Source: Bradyrhizobium elkanii WSM2783
Lineage (GTDB): Bacteria; Pseudomonadota; Alphaproteobacteria; Rhizobiales; Xanthobacteraceae
DNA: 64,000 nucleotides
Direction of reading: 5' to 3'
Assembly: GCF_000472865.1 (NCBI RefSeq)
Contig: NZ_AXAP01000026.1
Span: forward strand, 47,539-111,538
Shown: one piece after another, positions 38,794-47,529 of the stretch
Layout of the letters: every line of letters starts with the position of its first letter
How positions within the stretch are numbered: position 1 is the stretch's first letter
Made by a program: the position numbers and the translations under genes
The notes under the pieces: generated by a model
The model's input: the letters and a program-made list of their open reading frames with translations, nothing else
What the model was told of the DNA's origin: nothing
Databases searched by the model: none

Positions 38794-39067
38794 GCGCGAT
38801 CGACATCTTCCAATCCTCACGCGATTGTCACGCGTCCGCAGCGGGAGCGGCACGTTTGCCGCCGCAGGTTGTGTTGTTTGCGGGTCATTTACTTTATTTG
38901 CAACTTTTCCGCTCTCCCGCCCGACGCGAACCGCCCCCCGCGCGACATAAGAAAACAGCCGGTTAACACACCCGGTCAAGAATGCCGGGTGCGAACGGCA
39001 GGCCGGAGCCTGACCGGCAGCGCGATATCTGAGGTCCCGCAAAGGGCGGCTGGATGTGGAGAGTTTC

Positions 39068-39598
39068 ATGTCGATGAGGATCGCGGTGGCCATGGCTGCC
39101 ACCTTTGGGCTGGGCGTATTTGCGCTGGGCGCATTGATGCCGACAGCCGCCGAAGCGCGGCCGGAAATGGTCGATATGCACGACGACCATTATTCTCCGG
39201 GCACGATCGTGGTGAGGACCGGCGAGCGGCGCCTCTATCTGGTTCTCGATTACGGTCACGCCATGCGTTATCCGGTCGGCGTCGGCAAGGCCGGCAAGCA
39301 GTGGGCAGGCACCACGCAGATCGACGGCAAATACCGCTATCCGGCCTGGTCGCCGCCCGCCGAAGTCAAGCGCGACAAGCCCCACATGCCCGACGTGATT
39401 CCCGGCGGCTCGCCGCGCAACCCGATGGGCGTTGCGGCGATGACGCTCGCCGGCGGCGAATATGCGATCCATGGCACCAACGTGCCGGGCTCGGTCGGCG
39501 GCTTCGTCTCCTATGGTTGCATCCGCATGCTGAACGATGACATCACCGACCTCTACTCCCGCGTCCCCGTCGGCGCCACCGTGGTCGTCACGCACTGA
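39068..39598 (+). CDS. L,D-transpeptidase (ErfK/YbiS/YcfS/YnhG)
   Basis: 176 residues from the ATG at 39068 (GTGGAGAG in front); a GTG at 39056 is less likely. An N-terminal signal (about 1-27) is followed by the YkuD catalytic domain: YAIHGTNVPGSVGGFVSYGCIRM contains the HGT and SxGCIRM motifs with the nucleophilic Cys. It would form 3-3 peptidoglycan cross-links or attach lipoprotein or envelope protein to peptidoglycan in the periplasm. One of the many such genes usual in rhizobia. It is 274 bp after the Kazal gene and separate from it. Confidence 0.93.
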   Translation: MSMRIAVAMAATFGLGVFALGALMPTAAEARPEMVDMHDDHYSPGTIVVRTGERRLYLVLDYGHAMRYPVGVGKAGKQWAGTTQIDGKYRYPAWSPPAEVKRDKPHMPDVIPGGSPRNPMGVAAMTLAGGEYAIHGTNVPGSVGGFVSYGCIRMLNDDITDLYSRVPVGATVVVTH

Positions 39599-39603
39599 TT
39601 TTC

Positions 39604-39695
39604 GTAGCCCGGGTGAAGCGCCAGCGTAACCCGGGACCGCTCGTAAACGCTGACGCAGATATCCCGGGTTGCGCGTTCCGCTCCACCCGGGCTAC
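39604..39695. repeat. Intergenic palindromic repeat (GTAGCCCGGG type)
   Basis: GTAGCCCGGGTGAAGCG at the left pairs with CGCTCCACCCGGGCTAC at the right; an inner CCCGGGA-type pair is also visible. Partial copies at 6305 and 45952. Between convergent genes. Confidence 0.8.
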
Positions 39696-39739
39696 AGGGC
39701 TGAACTGATCGAAGCACGCGAATCGTTGCGCGGCTTTCT

Positions 39740-40336
39740 TCATTCCCAGAAGCGCCGGCTCCTCGCGCACCAGCCAAAGCGATGGCCGCCATTGTAGCTG
39801 CGCGCATGGCCTGCCGCGAGCAGTGCCGCCGAGACGTTATCCGTACGCCTGGTCGCGACGTTGGCGACGACGCGCCCCGGATATTTGTCGGGACCGATAT
39901 TGTAGATCACCACGCCGCCCTGGCTGAGAAGATTGCGCAAGGCATCAGTCGCAGCCTCGGCCCTTTCCAATTCTTCCTGGCATGATGCCTTCAACTCCGG
40001 CGCATCGATGCCGCGCAAGCGGACATGGGTCATGAGATCGCGTCCCTGCTCCAGATGCACGCGCGCCTCGAACGTGTCGCCGTCGATCGTCCTGATGACA
40101 TCGACAGTGCGGCGGACATCTGGAGTGCCGCCGCGCTGCCAGATCGCATCGGCATCCTGCACGCGGCTACTGCCCCAATGCGGAAGCTGCCAAGGCACCC
40201 ATTGCCGGATTGGAAGCATGGTGCCGAGCGCAATACCGATCACGAACACCCATGGCAAAGCAGCCGAGAACCGACGGCCAAATGGAGCGCGGCGAAATGA
40301 TCGCCGATATGGATTGATTCGCTCGTCGGGAGGCAT
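39740..40336 (-). CDS. Membrane-anchored thermonuclease-like (SNase) protein
   Basis: 198 residues. A basic N-terminus leads into a transmembrane helix (about 28-46, LPWVFVIGIALGTMLPI). The staphylococcal-nuclease fold follows: IRTIDGDTFEARVHL (metal Asp region), VRLRGIDAPELKASC (catalytic Arg and Glu region), then YPGRVVANVATRRTDNVSAALLAAGHA. It is likely a periplasmic calcium-dependent nuclease or a nuclease-like protein. It lies between a palindrome and a second repeat cluster. Confidence 0.9.
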   Translation of the reverse strand: MPPDERINPYRRSFRRAPFGRRFSAALPWVFVIGIALGTMLPIRQWVPWQLPHWGSSRVQDADAIWQRGGTPDVRRTVDVIRTIDGDTFEARVHLEQGRDLMTHVRLRGIDAPELKASCQEELERAEAATDALRNLLSQGGVVIYNIGPDKYPGRVVANVATRRTDNVSAALLAAGHARSYNGGHRFGWCARSRRFWE

Positions 40337-40347
40337 CGCCCCACGCT

Positions 40348-40385
40348 AGGGCATGATCCAGAAAAGTGAAATCCGGATTTCCGAA
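40348..40385. repeat. Partial GCATGATC-type repeat
   Basis: AGGGCATGATCCAGAAAAGT plus a TTTCCGAAGAG end resembles the rhizobial element at 1943-2014, but incomplete. Joined directly to the next repeat. Confidence 0.45.
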
Positions 40386-40392
40386 GAGAAAT

Positions 40393-40480
40393 CCGTCATT
40401 GCGAGCGCAGCGAAGCAATCCACGCCTCCGCTTGCATCCGCGGCCAGCATGGATTGCTTCGCTGCGCTCGCAATGACGGA
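40393..40480. repeat. Intergenic palindrome (CGTCATTGCGAGCGCAGCG type)
   Basis: CGTCATTGCGAGCGCAGCG pairs perfectly with CGCTGCGCTCGCAATGACG; inner GAAGCAATCCA/TGGATTGCTTC also pairs. A single copy in this window, and a common element in related genomes. Confidence 0.8.
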
Positions 40481-40499
40481 TAGAGAGCGTGCGGCCGTG

Positions 40500-40697
40500 T
40501 CAGAAATCCGACGCGATGCCCTTGCTCTCCCAATCGCCGTAGCGTGTCGGTTCCGGTCCCTTTGGTCCCTGAACCTCCTTCTGCATCGGCGTCGCGTTTG
40601 CCGCCGCGGCCTTCCGTCGCGCTTCGGCTTCGGCAAGCGCGCGCTGCGCGGCTGGCGTCAGCGGCTTGCGTTCCGGCGGTGATCCATTGTCGGCCAT
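40500..40697 (-). CDS. DUF1674 protein, succinate dehydrogenase assembly factor 4-like
   Basis: 65 residues from the ATG at 40697; a TTG at 40715 would add six. The C-terminal DUF1674 motif GPKGPEPTRYGDWESKGIASDF, which ends exactly at the stop, is the family hallmark; the N-terminus is Ala/Arg/Glu-rich and probably helical or disordered. The eukaryotic member SDHAF4 binds the flavinylated SDHA subunit during assembly of respiratory complex II. A similar role here is inference by family. Divergent from rsmB. Confidence 0.9.
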   Translation of the reverse strand: MADNGSPPERKPLTPAAQRALAEAEARRKAAAANATPMQKEVQGPKGPEPTRYGDWESKGIASDF

Positions 40698-40893
40698 GCT
40701 ACGATTTTCCTGCAATTTTCCTGCAACAGATTTTTATATCGCGGATGACCACAAACCTTTGGCATCACGATCAAGAAATCGGAAGACCGATTCTTAGATT
40801 TGGCTTATTCGCATGCCAGAGCTGTGGCCTCTTCCCCATGATGGCATGAGCCGAGGCGCTATCCGCTTTCCCTGACTGAGATATTTCCGCTCC

Positions 40894-42240
40894 ATGCCCC
40901 CTTCAAGATTTGCAGCGTCGATCGAAGTGCCCGGCCTTGCGGCGCGACGGATCGCAGCCGACATTCTGGACGGCGTCCTGCACAAGCATCGCACGCTCGA
41001 TGACCAGCTCGATGGCACTGGCGCCCATCCCGGCCTCAAGACGCTTGCCGATCGCGACCGCGCGCTGATGCGCCGATTGGTGTCGACGATCCTGCGCCGG
41101 CTCGGAACCCTCGGCCATCTGCTGTCGCGCCTGCTCGATCGCGGCATCCCGACCGATGCGCCGCGTGCGCAGAGCGCGCTTTTGATCGGCGCCGCGCAGA
41201 TCCTCTGGATGGACGTGCCCGATCATGCCGCGGTCGATCTGTCGGTGCGACTCGTGCAATCGGACCGGCGTGCCGCCAAATATGCAGGCCTCGTCAATGC
41301 CGTGCTGCGCCGCTGCGCCCGCGAGGGCCATGCGCTGGTCGACGAGGTCAGGACCCAGACGCTGGATCTCCCGCACTGGTTGTTTGCGCGCTGGGCCGCC
41401 CATTACGGCGAAGCCACCGCGCGCGACATGGCGCTTGCCATCGCCAATGAGCCCTCGCTCGACCTCACGGTGAAATCCGACCCCGCGCAATGGGCGAGCC
41501 GGCTGCACGGCGAGATGCTGCCGACGGGAACCGTGCGCACGCTGTTGCACGGCTCGGTGACCATGCTGCCGGGCTTTCCGGAAGGGCAATGGTGGGTGCA
41601 GGACGCCGCCGCGGCACTTCCGGCGCGGCTGTTCGGCGACATCAAAGGCAAGCGAATCGCCGATCTCTGCGCCGCGCCCGGCGGCAAGACGGCGCAGCTC
41701 GCCTATGCCGGCGCACAGGTGACTGCCGTCGATCGCTCGCCGGCGCGGATGGCACGGCTGCGCGACAACCTTGCGCGACTTTCGCTTTCGGCGGAATGCA
41801 TCGTCGCCGACGCCGTCGAGTGGCCGGGCGGTGGTGACGGCTTCGACGGCATCCTGCTCGACGCGCCCTGCACCTCGACCGGCACTATCCGCCGCCACCC
41901 CGATGTGGCCTGGCTGCGGCAGGAGGCCGAGATCGCGACGCTGGCCGCCCTGCAGAAACGGCTGCTGCAAAAGGCGGTCACGCTGCTCAAGTCAGGCGGA
42001 ACACTGGTCTATTGCACCTGTTCGCTGGAGCCGGAGGAGGGCGAGCAACCCATTGCGGCGCTCCTGGGCAGCGAATCAGGGCTGCGCCGCGCGCCGATCA
42101 CCCCAAGCGAGGTCGCCGGCCTCTCCGAGCTCCTCACCGCCGACGGCGACTTGCGCACACTGCCCTGCCATCTGCCCCATGCCGATGCGAGGCTCGGCGG
42201 ATTGGACGGATTCTACGCCGCGCGACTGGTTAAATCCTGA
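40894..42240 (+). CDS. rsmB: 16S rRNA (cytosine-C5)-methyltransferase RsmB-like
   Basis: 448 residues. An N-terminal NusB-like helical RNA-binding part (about 1-150, RIAADILDGVLHKHRTLDD..., ALLIGAAQILWMDVPDHAAV) is followed by the SAM-dependent methyltransferase: DLCAAPGGKTAQLAYAGAQ (SAM loop), LLDAPCTSTGTIRRHPDV (first catalytic Cys) and LVYCTCSLEPEEGE (second catalytic Cys). It should methylate a cytosine of 16S rRNA. Its divergent pairing with the DUF1674 gene and the following heparinase-like gene is a recognisable rhizobial order. Confidence 0.93.
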   Translation: MPPSRFAASIEVPGLAARRIAADILDGVLHKHRTLDDQLDGTGAHPGLKTLADRDRALMRRLVSTILRRLGTLGHLLSRLLDRGIPTDAPRAQSALLIGAAQILWMDVPDHAAVDLSVRLVQSDRRAAKYAGLVNAVLRRCAREGHALVDEVRTQTLDLPHWLFARWAAHYGEATARDMALAIANEPSLDLTVKSDPAQWASRLHGEMLPTGTVRTLLHGSVTMLPGFPEGQWWVQDAAAALPARLFGDIKGKRIADLCAAPGGKTAQLAYAGAQVTAVDRSPARMARLRDNLARLSLSAECIVADAVEWPGGGDGFDGILLDAPCTSTGTIRRHPDVAWLRQEAEIATLAALQKRLLQKAVTLLKSGGTLVYCTCSLEPEEGEQPIAALLGSESGLRRAPITPSEVAGLSELLTADGDLRTLPCHLPHADARLGGLDGFYAARLVKS

Positions 42241-42430
42241 TTTCATTCAGCTTTCACCGTCGCTGGAGCCCGATCTTCGCGCCAATGGTTTGCGGTTGGC
42301 GTGAGGAAAACCGGCGCCTCCTCGTCCGGATCGCGCTGCGCCTGATTCGCGCCGTTTCAAGATGGTGTCTTGGCGGCGTTTCCGGATTAAAAGGATTCGC
42401 CAGAATCCCTTCTCCCTTCAAAGGTTAGGC

Positions 42431-44185
42431 GTGTCCGTCGCCCAACGCAGACGCATCTCGACGCTGATCGCTGGCCGCTTCGCGCGCAGCGTGGCCGCGC
42501 GCGCCAGCGGCGGAACCGTCGCGCTCTCGCGATTGTGGCCCGGCCGCAGCGACCGCCTGATCATCGCCCCGCATGACCTGCGTACGGCGGATGCCACCCG
42601 CGCCGCGGAAATCTATGCCGGCCGCTTCGTGTTCGCCGGCAAGATCGTGACCTGCCACGGCCGTTCGATCTTCGACCTCGAACCGCCCTCGGAGGATTGG
42701 GAGGCGGCCCTGCTCGGCTTCGGCTGGCTGCGCCATCTGCGCGTCGCCGATACCGCGCTGACCCGGGCCAATGCGCGCTCCCTGATCGACGACTGGATGT
42801 CGAACGCGTCGCGCAAGCGGCCGCTGGAGCGGCGCGCCGACGTGCGGGCGCGCCGTGTCATCTCGCTGTTGTCGCAGGCGCCGCTGGTGCTCAGCGATAC
42901 CGACGGCAAATTCTACCGGAAATATCTGCGCGGGCTGGGACGCGAGATCCGCCATTTGCGCTACGGCATGGTCGATGCCGCCGATGGCGTGCCGCGGCTG
43001 CAGGTCCTGATCGCGCTGTGCTACGCTTCGCTCTGCCTTGCCAACCAGGCCCGCCACGTCCGCTCGGCGACGCGACGTCTGTCCGACGAATTGCAACGGC
43101 AGATCCTGCCCGATGGCGGCCACATCTCGCGCAATCCCGGCGCGCTGGTGGAACTGCTCAGCGATATGCTGCCGCTGCGCCAGACCTTCGCCGCTCGCAA
43201 CATCGCCCCGCCGCCGGCGCTGCTCAACGCCATCGACCGCATGATGCCGATGCTGCGCTTCTTCCGCCATGGCGATGGCAGCTTCGCGCTGTTCAACGGC
43301 ATGAGCACCGCGCCGTCCGACCTCGTCGCGACACTCTTGGCCTATGACGACGCCCACGGCGCACCGATGGCGAGCATGCCGCATACCGGCTATCAGCGGC
43401 TCGACGCCGGCAACATGACCGTGATCATCGACACCGGCCCGCCGCCGCCGCCCAGCATCAGCCAGGATGCCCATGCCGGATGTCTGTCGTTCGAGCTTTC
43501 ATCCGGACCGAGCCGGATCGTCGTCAATTGCGGCATGCCTGCCACCGGTCGCGACAATTGGCGGCCGTTCGCGCGCTCGACGGCGGCGCATTCGACACTG
43601 ACCTATCACGACACCTCATCCTGCCAGTTCGTCGAGATGTCGGCGATGAAGCGCCTGCTCAAGGGCGCGCCGATCACCAGCGGCCCGAGCAATGTCGAGA
43701 GCTATCGCGAGGCAACCGGCAATGGCGATGTCCTGACGACCTCGCATGACGGCTATCTCTCGCGCTTCGGCGTCATCCACCACCGCGTGCTGATGGCGGC
43801 GCAGGACGGCTCGCGGCTCGACGGCGAGGACACGCTGTCGCCGCCATCGGGCGGCCGCATCAAGGGCCACGACAGCGAATACGCCCTGCGGTTTCATCTG
43901 CACCCGTCGGTGAAGGCGAGCCGGCTTTCGGATGCCCGCGGCGTCATGCTGGTCTTGCCGAACCGCGACGTCTGGACCTTCGAGGCGGTCGACGACAAGG
44001 TCGATCTCGAGGACAGCGTGTTCCTCGCCGGCAATGACGGCCCCCGCCGCACCTCTCAGATCGTGATCCGGCAGGATGCAAGGCAGGTCTCCACCATCCG
44101 CTGGAGTTTCGTCCGCTCGAGCACTTCGGCGTCGGTCACCAATGCACGCCGCAATGCACGACGGGAGCCGGAACTTCCGCTGTAG
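42431..44185 (+). CDS. Heparinase II/III-family protein
   Basis: 584 residues from a GTG at 42431 with AAAGG in front; the ATG at 42362 (607 residues) is an alternative start. The N-terminal part is a helical toroid-like region (about 60-320). The C-terminal heparinase II/III-like beta-domain (about 350-560) includes AGCLSFELSSGPSRIVVNCG, RSTAAHSTLTYHDTSSCQF and the HHRVLMAAQDG stretch. The conserved histidines and tyrosines fit a polysaccharide lyase fold. No signal peptide is evident, so the substrate and location are unclear. Found between rsmB and purH, as in related genomes. Confidence 0.88.
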   Translation: MSVAQRRRISTLIAGRFARSVAARASGGTVALSRLWPGRSDRLIIAPHDLRTADATRAAEIYAGRFVFAGKIVTCHGRSIFDLEPPSEDWEAALLGFGWLRHLRVADTALTRANARSLIDDWMSNASRKRPLERRADVRARRVISLLSQAPLVLSDTDGKFYRKYLRGLGREIRHLRYGMVDAADGVPRLQVLIALCYASLCLANQARHVRSATRRLSDELQRQILPDGGHISRNPGALVELLSDMLPLRQTFAARNIAPPPALLNAIDRMMPMLRFFRHGDGSFALFNGMSTAPSDLVATLLAYDDAHGAPMASMPHTGYQRLDAGNMTVIIDTGPPPPPSISQDAHAGCLSFELSSGPSRIVVNCGMPATGRDNWRPFARSTAAHSTLTYHDTSSCQFVEMSAMKRLLKGAPITSGPSNVESYREATGNGDVLTTSHDGYLSRFGVIHHRVLMAAQDGSRLDGEDTLSPPSGGRIKGHDSEYALRFHLHPSVKASRLSDARGVMLVLPNRDVWTFEAVDDKVDLEDSVFLAGNDGPRRTSQIVIRQDARQVSTIRWSFVRSSTSASVTNARRNARREPELPL

Positions 44186-44349
44186 ACCGACTCCGTCCAG
44201 ACCTATTGGGCCGTTGTGAAGATCGTCGAAAGCTGCTAACGAGCACTCGCTCGCGCGACTGGCGACCTTGGATGGAGCACCATCGGGAAGCGCGGGATAT
44301 ATCTGCCGCGCGCCTGGGCATAGGTACTCCCTAGCAGAGGATCTTGCCC

Positions 44350-45942
44350 ATGACTGACACGACCCGCCGCGTCACCCGCGCCCTCCTTTCCGTTTCCGAC
44401 AAGACCGGCCTAATCGAGTTCGCTCGCGCGCTCGCTGCCCATGGCGTCGAGCTCGTCTCCACCGGCGGCACCGCGAAAGCGATTGCCGGCGCCGGCCTCA
44501 AGGTGAAAGACGTTTCCGACCTCACCGGCTTCCCCGAAATGATGGACGGCCGGGTGAAGACCCTGCATCCCAAGGTGCATGGCGGCCTGCTCGCGATCCG
44601 CGACAACAAGGAGCATGCGGCGGCCATGCAGGCCCACGGCATCGCGCCGATCGATCTGCTCGTCGTCAATCTCTATCCGTTCGAGGCCACCGTCGAGAAG
44701 GGCGCCGATTTCGAAGAGTGCATCGAGAATATCGATATCGGCGGACCCGCGATGATCCGCGCCGCGGCGAAGAATCATGACGACGTCGCCGTGATCGTCG
44801 AAGCGCAGGACTACCAGGCGGTGCTCGACGAGCTCGCAGCCAACAAGGGCGCGACCACGCTTGCGCTTCGCCGCCGCCTCGCCGCGAAGGCCTATGCCCG
44901 CACCGCGGCCTATGACGCCGCGATCTCGAACTGGTTCGCGAAGGAGCTCAACACCGAGGCGCCGGATTTCCGCGCCTTCGGCGGCAAGCTGATCCAGAAG
45001 CTGCGCTATGGCGAGAACCCGCACCAGAGCGCGGCGTTCTACGCGACGCCTGAGAAACGCCCCGGCGTCGCCACCGCGCGGCAAGTGCAGGGCAAGGAGC
45101 TGTCCTACAACAACATCAACGACACCGATGCGGCCTATGAATGCATCGGCGAGTTCGACGCCAAGCGCACCGCTGCCTGCGTCATCGTCAAGCACGCCAA
45201 TCCCTGCGGCGTCGCCGAGGGCACCGATCTCGTCAGCGCCTATCGCAAGGCGCTCGCCTGCGATTCGACTTCTGCTTTTGGTGGCATCGTCGCCGTCAAC
45301 CGCACGCTCGATGCGGACGCCGCGCGCGCGATCACCGAGATCTTCACCGAAGTCATCATCGCGCCTGACGCGACCGATGAAGCGATCAAGATCGTCGCGG
45401 CGAAGAAGAATCTCCGTCTTCTGCTCGCCGGCGGCCTGCCCGATCCGCGAAGCGTCGGCCTCACCGCCAAGACCGTCGCCGGCGGGCTTTTGGTGCAGAG
45501 CCGCGACAATGCGGTGATCGATGACATGGCGCTGAAAGTCGTGACCAAGCGCGCGCCGTCGGATGCCGAGCTGCGCGATCTCCAATTCGCCTTCCGCGTT
45601 GCAAAGCACGTGAAGTCGAACACCATCATCTACGCCAAGGACCTCGCTACCGTCGGCATCGGCGCCGGCCAGATGAGCCGGGTCGATTCGGCCCGCATCG
45701 CCGCGCGCAAGGCGCAGGACGCCGCCGCCGAGTTGAAGCTCGCCGAGCCGTTGACCAGGGGCTCGGTCGTCGCCTCGGATGCGTTCTTCCCGTTTGCCGA
45801 CGGCATGCTCGCCTGCATCGAGGCCGGCGCCACCGCGGTGATCCAGCCCGGCGGCTCCATGCGCGACGACGAAGTGATCAAGGCCGCCGACGAGCACGGC
45901 ATCGCCATGGTCTTCACCGGCGTGCGGCATTTCCGGCATTGA
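44350..45942 (+). CDS. purH: Bifunctional AICAR transformylase/IMP cyclohydrolase
   Basis: 530 residues from the ATG at 44350 (a TTG lies two codons earlier). N-terminal IMP cyclohydrolase (MGS fold): LLSVSDKTGL, STGGTAKAIA and MMDGRVKTLHPKVHGG. C-terminal AICAR transformylase: KHANPCGVAEG (catalytic Lys-His), TSAFGGIVAVNRT, and SDAFFPFADG. It performs the last two steps of de novo purine synthesis and uses 10-formyl-THF made by FolD, also in this window. It appears monocistronic. Confidence 0.97.
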   Translation: MTDTTRRVTRALLSVSDKTGLIEFARALAAHGVELVSTGGTAKAIAGAGLKVKDVSDLTGFPEMMDGRVKTLHPKVHGGLLAIRDNKEHAAAMQAHGIAPIDLLVVNLYPFEATVEKGADFEECIENIDIGGPAMIRAAAKNHDDVAVIVEAQDYQAVLDELAANKGATTLALRRRLAAKAYARTAAYDAAISNWFAKELNTEAPDFRAFGGKLIQKLRYGENPHQSAAFYATPEKRPGVATARQVQGKELSYNNINDTDAAYECIGEFDAKRTAACVIVKHANPCGVAEGTDLVSAYRKALACDSTSAFGGIVAVNRTLDADAARAITEIFTEVIIAPDATDEAIKIVAAKKNLRLLLAGGLPDPRSVGLTAKTVAGGLLVQSRDNAVIDDMALKVVTKRAPSDAELRDLQFAFRVAKHVKSNTIIYAKDLATVGIGAGQMSRVDSARIAARKAQDAAAELKLAEPLTRGSVVASDAFFPFADGMLACIEAGATAVIQPGGSMRDDEVIKAADEHGIAMVFTGVRHFRH

Positions 45943-45951
45943 GCCGATACG

Positions 45952-46019
45952 CGTAGCCCGAATTACGCTGCGCTCCATCAGCACTCCACGCTGTCGTCCC
46001 GGCTCAAGACCGGGACGAC
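45952..46019. repeat. Two short intergenic repeats
   Basis: GTAGCCCGAATTACGCTGCG (half of the 39604 palindrome) at the left and GTCGTCCCGGC/GACCGGGACGAC hairpin at 45992-46019. Between convergent purH and UMF1-type genes. Confidence 0.6.
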
Positions 46020-46026
46020 AGCGGAG

Positions 46027-47412
46027 TTAATCCCGCACCCGCAATATCAGTGTCAGCCCCCCGAGAAAGAACAGCACCAGCACCGCCATGCCGGCCTTCT
46101 GGCTCGCGGTTGCTGCGGTGATGGCGCCGATCAGGAGCGGGCCCATGAACGACGTCACCTTGCCCGTCAACGCGAACAATCCGAAATACTGCGCGATTCG
46201 ATCCCTCGGCGCGAGCTGGATGAGAAGCGTGCGCGAAGCCGCCTGCAACGGCCCGCCGGCGGCGCCGATCAGACAGCCAAGCACGAGATAGGCGCGCTCG
46301 GCCGCGCCAGCGAACAGCGCACCGCCCGGCTCGGGCGGCGCAACCGGCACGAACAGGATCGAATCCTTGTCGACCAAAAGAATCGCTGCGATCGAGAACA
46401 AGAGGATGACTAGGCTGCCCACGATCACGCGCTTCGGCCCCAGGAGATCATCGAGCTTGCCGCCTAGCCAGGCGCCGAACACGCCGGCGATTGCGAGGAT
46501 GATGCCGAACGTACCGATCTGGATCGTGCGCCAGCCGAAGGTCCCGGCGGCGTAGATGCCGCCGAACGCGAACAGCGATACCAGCCCGTCAGCATAAATC
46601 ATGTTGGCGAGCAGGAACGTCGCCACCGATTTCCGCCTCGGCAATTCGCCGATCGTTTGCCTCAGTTCGCGCAAGCCCTCGCGCAGCGCCTGCCGCACCG
46701 GCCGCTTCGCCGGATAGTCCGGCGTGAACAGAAACAGCGGCGTCACGAACAGGATGAACCACAGCCCCGTCAACGGCCCGGTGATGCGATCGCCCGCATG
46801 CGTGCCGGGATCGAGCCCGAACAGCGGCTTGAAACCGAACAGCGTGCGCCCGCTGTCGGGGCTCGCCGCGAGGAAGCCGAGCACCAAAAACAGGCTAAGC
46901 ACGCCGCCGACATAGCCGGTGGCCCAGCCCGTTCCTGACAGCCGCCCGATCCGGTTCGGCGGCACCAAGGTGGGCATCATCGCATTGTTGAAGACGGTGG
47001 CGAATTCCGCGCCGACAGAGGCGAGCGCATAGGCGAACAGAAGCGGCGGGATGATACTGGCATCGCCGGGCCGGCCGATCCACATCAGTGAGGAACCGAG
47101 CACGAGCAGCGCGCCGAAGCCCGCGATCCACGGCTTGCGTCGGCCGCTGGCGTCCGCGATGGCGCCGAGCACCGGCGACATCAGCGCGATCGCAAGTCCC
47201 GCTGCCGCGGTGGCAAAGCCCCACATCGCCTGTCCGCTCGCCGGATCGGGCGCGACGAAACCTGCAAAATAGGGCGCGAAGACGAACGTCGTGATCAGCG
47301 TGAAATAAGGCTGCGCGGCCCAGTCGAAAAAGATCCAGCTCACGACGGCGGCACGGCCTGGATATCCCTTCGGCAACTCCGCGTTGCCTGCCTCGCTGAT
47401 TGCCATGTCCAT
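46027..47412 (-). CDS. UMF1/Atg22-like MFS transporter
   Basis: 461 residues from the ATG at 47412; the frame opens a TTG earlier at 47433. About 12 transmembrane helices. The N-terminal AVVSWIFFDWAAQPYFTLI is the UMF1 (unknown major facilitator type 1) signature shared with the vacuole effluxer Atg22, followed by LMSPVLGAIADASGRRKPW. Eukaryotic Atg22 exports amino acids from the vacuole; bacterial substrate unknown. It is convergent with purH and divergent from ggt. Confidence 0.88.
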   Translation of the reverse strand: MDMAISEAGNAELPKGYPGRAAVVSWIFFDWAAQPYFTLITTFVFAPYFAGFVAPDPASGQAMWGFATAAAGLAIALMSPVLGAIADASGRRKPWIAGFGALLVLGSSLMWIGRPGDASIIPPLLFAYALASVGAEFATVFNNAMMPTLVPPNRIGRLSGTGWATGYVGGVLSLFLVLGFLAASPDSGRTLFGFKPLFGLDPGTHAGDRITGPLTGLWFILFVTPLFLFTPDYPAKRPVRQALREGLRELRQTIGELPRRKSVATFLLANMIYADGLVSLFAFGGIYAAGTFGWRTIQIGTFGIILAIAGVFGAWLGGKLDDLLGPKRVIVGSLVILLFSIAAILLVDKDSILFVPVAPPEPGGALFAGAAERAYLVLGCLIGAAGGPLQAASRTLLIQLAPRDRIAQYFGLFALTGKVTSFMGPLLIGAITAATASQKAGMAVLVLFFLGGLTLILRVRD

Positions 47413-47529
47413 GCGAAAATCGTCCTGCCCCAATCACGAACAGGCGCTTTGCCTGTCGGCTTCAAATCCATATAGCATGCGGCCCTGACGCGAGCGCTTC
47501 ACTTCGGCTCCAACCGCGGCGAAATATTG

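Noticed and set aside
40777..40792. AATCGG-AAGA-CCGATT hairpin between the DUF1674 and rsmB genes
   Set aside because: Six-bp stem without T run; too weak to call a terminator or operator.
44410..45984. 524-codon minus-strand open frame opposite purH
   Set aside because: Shadow frame, no motif; purH is unmistakable.
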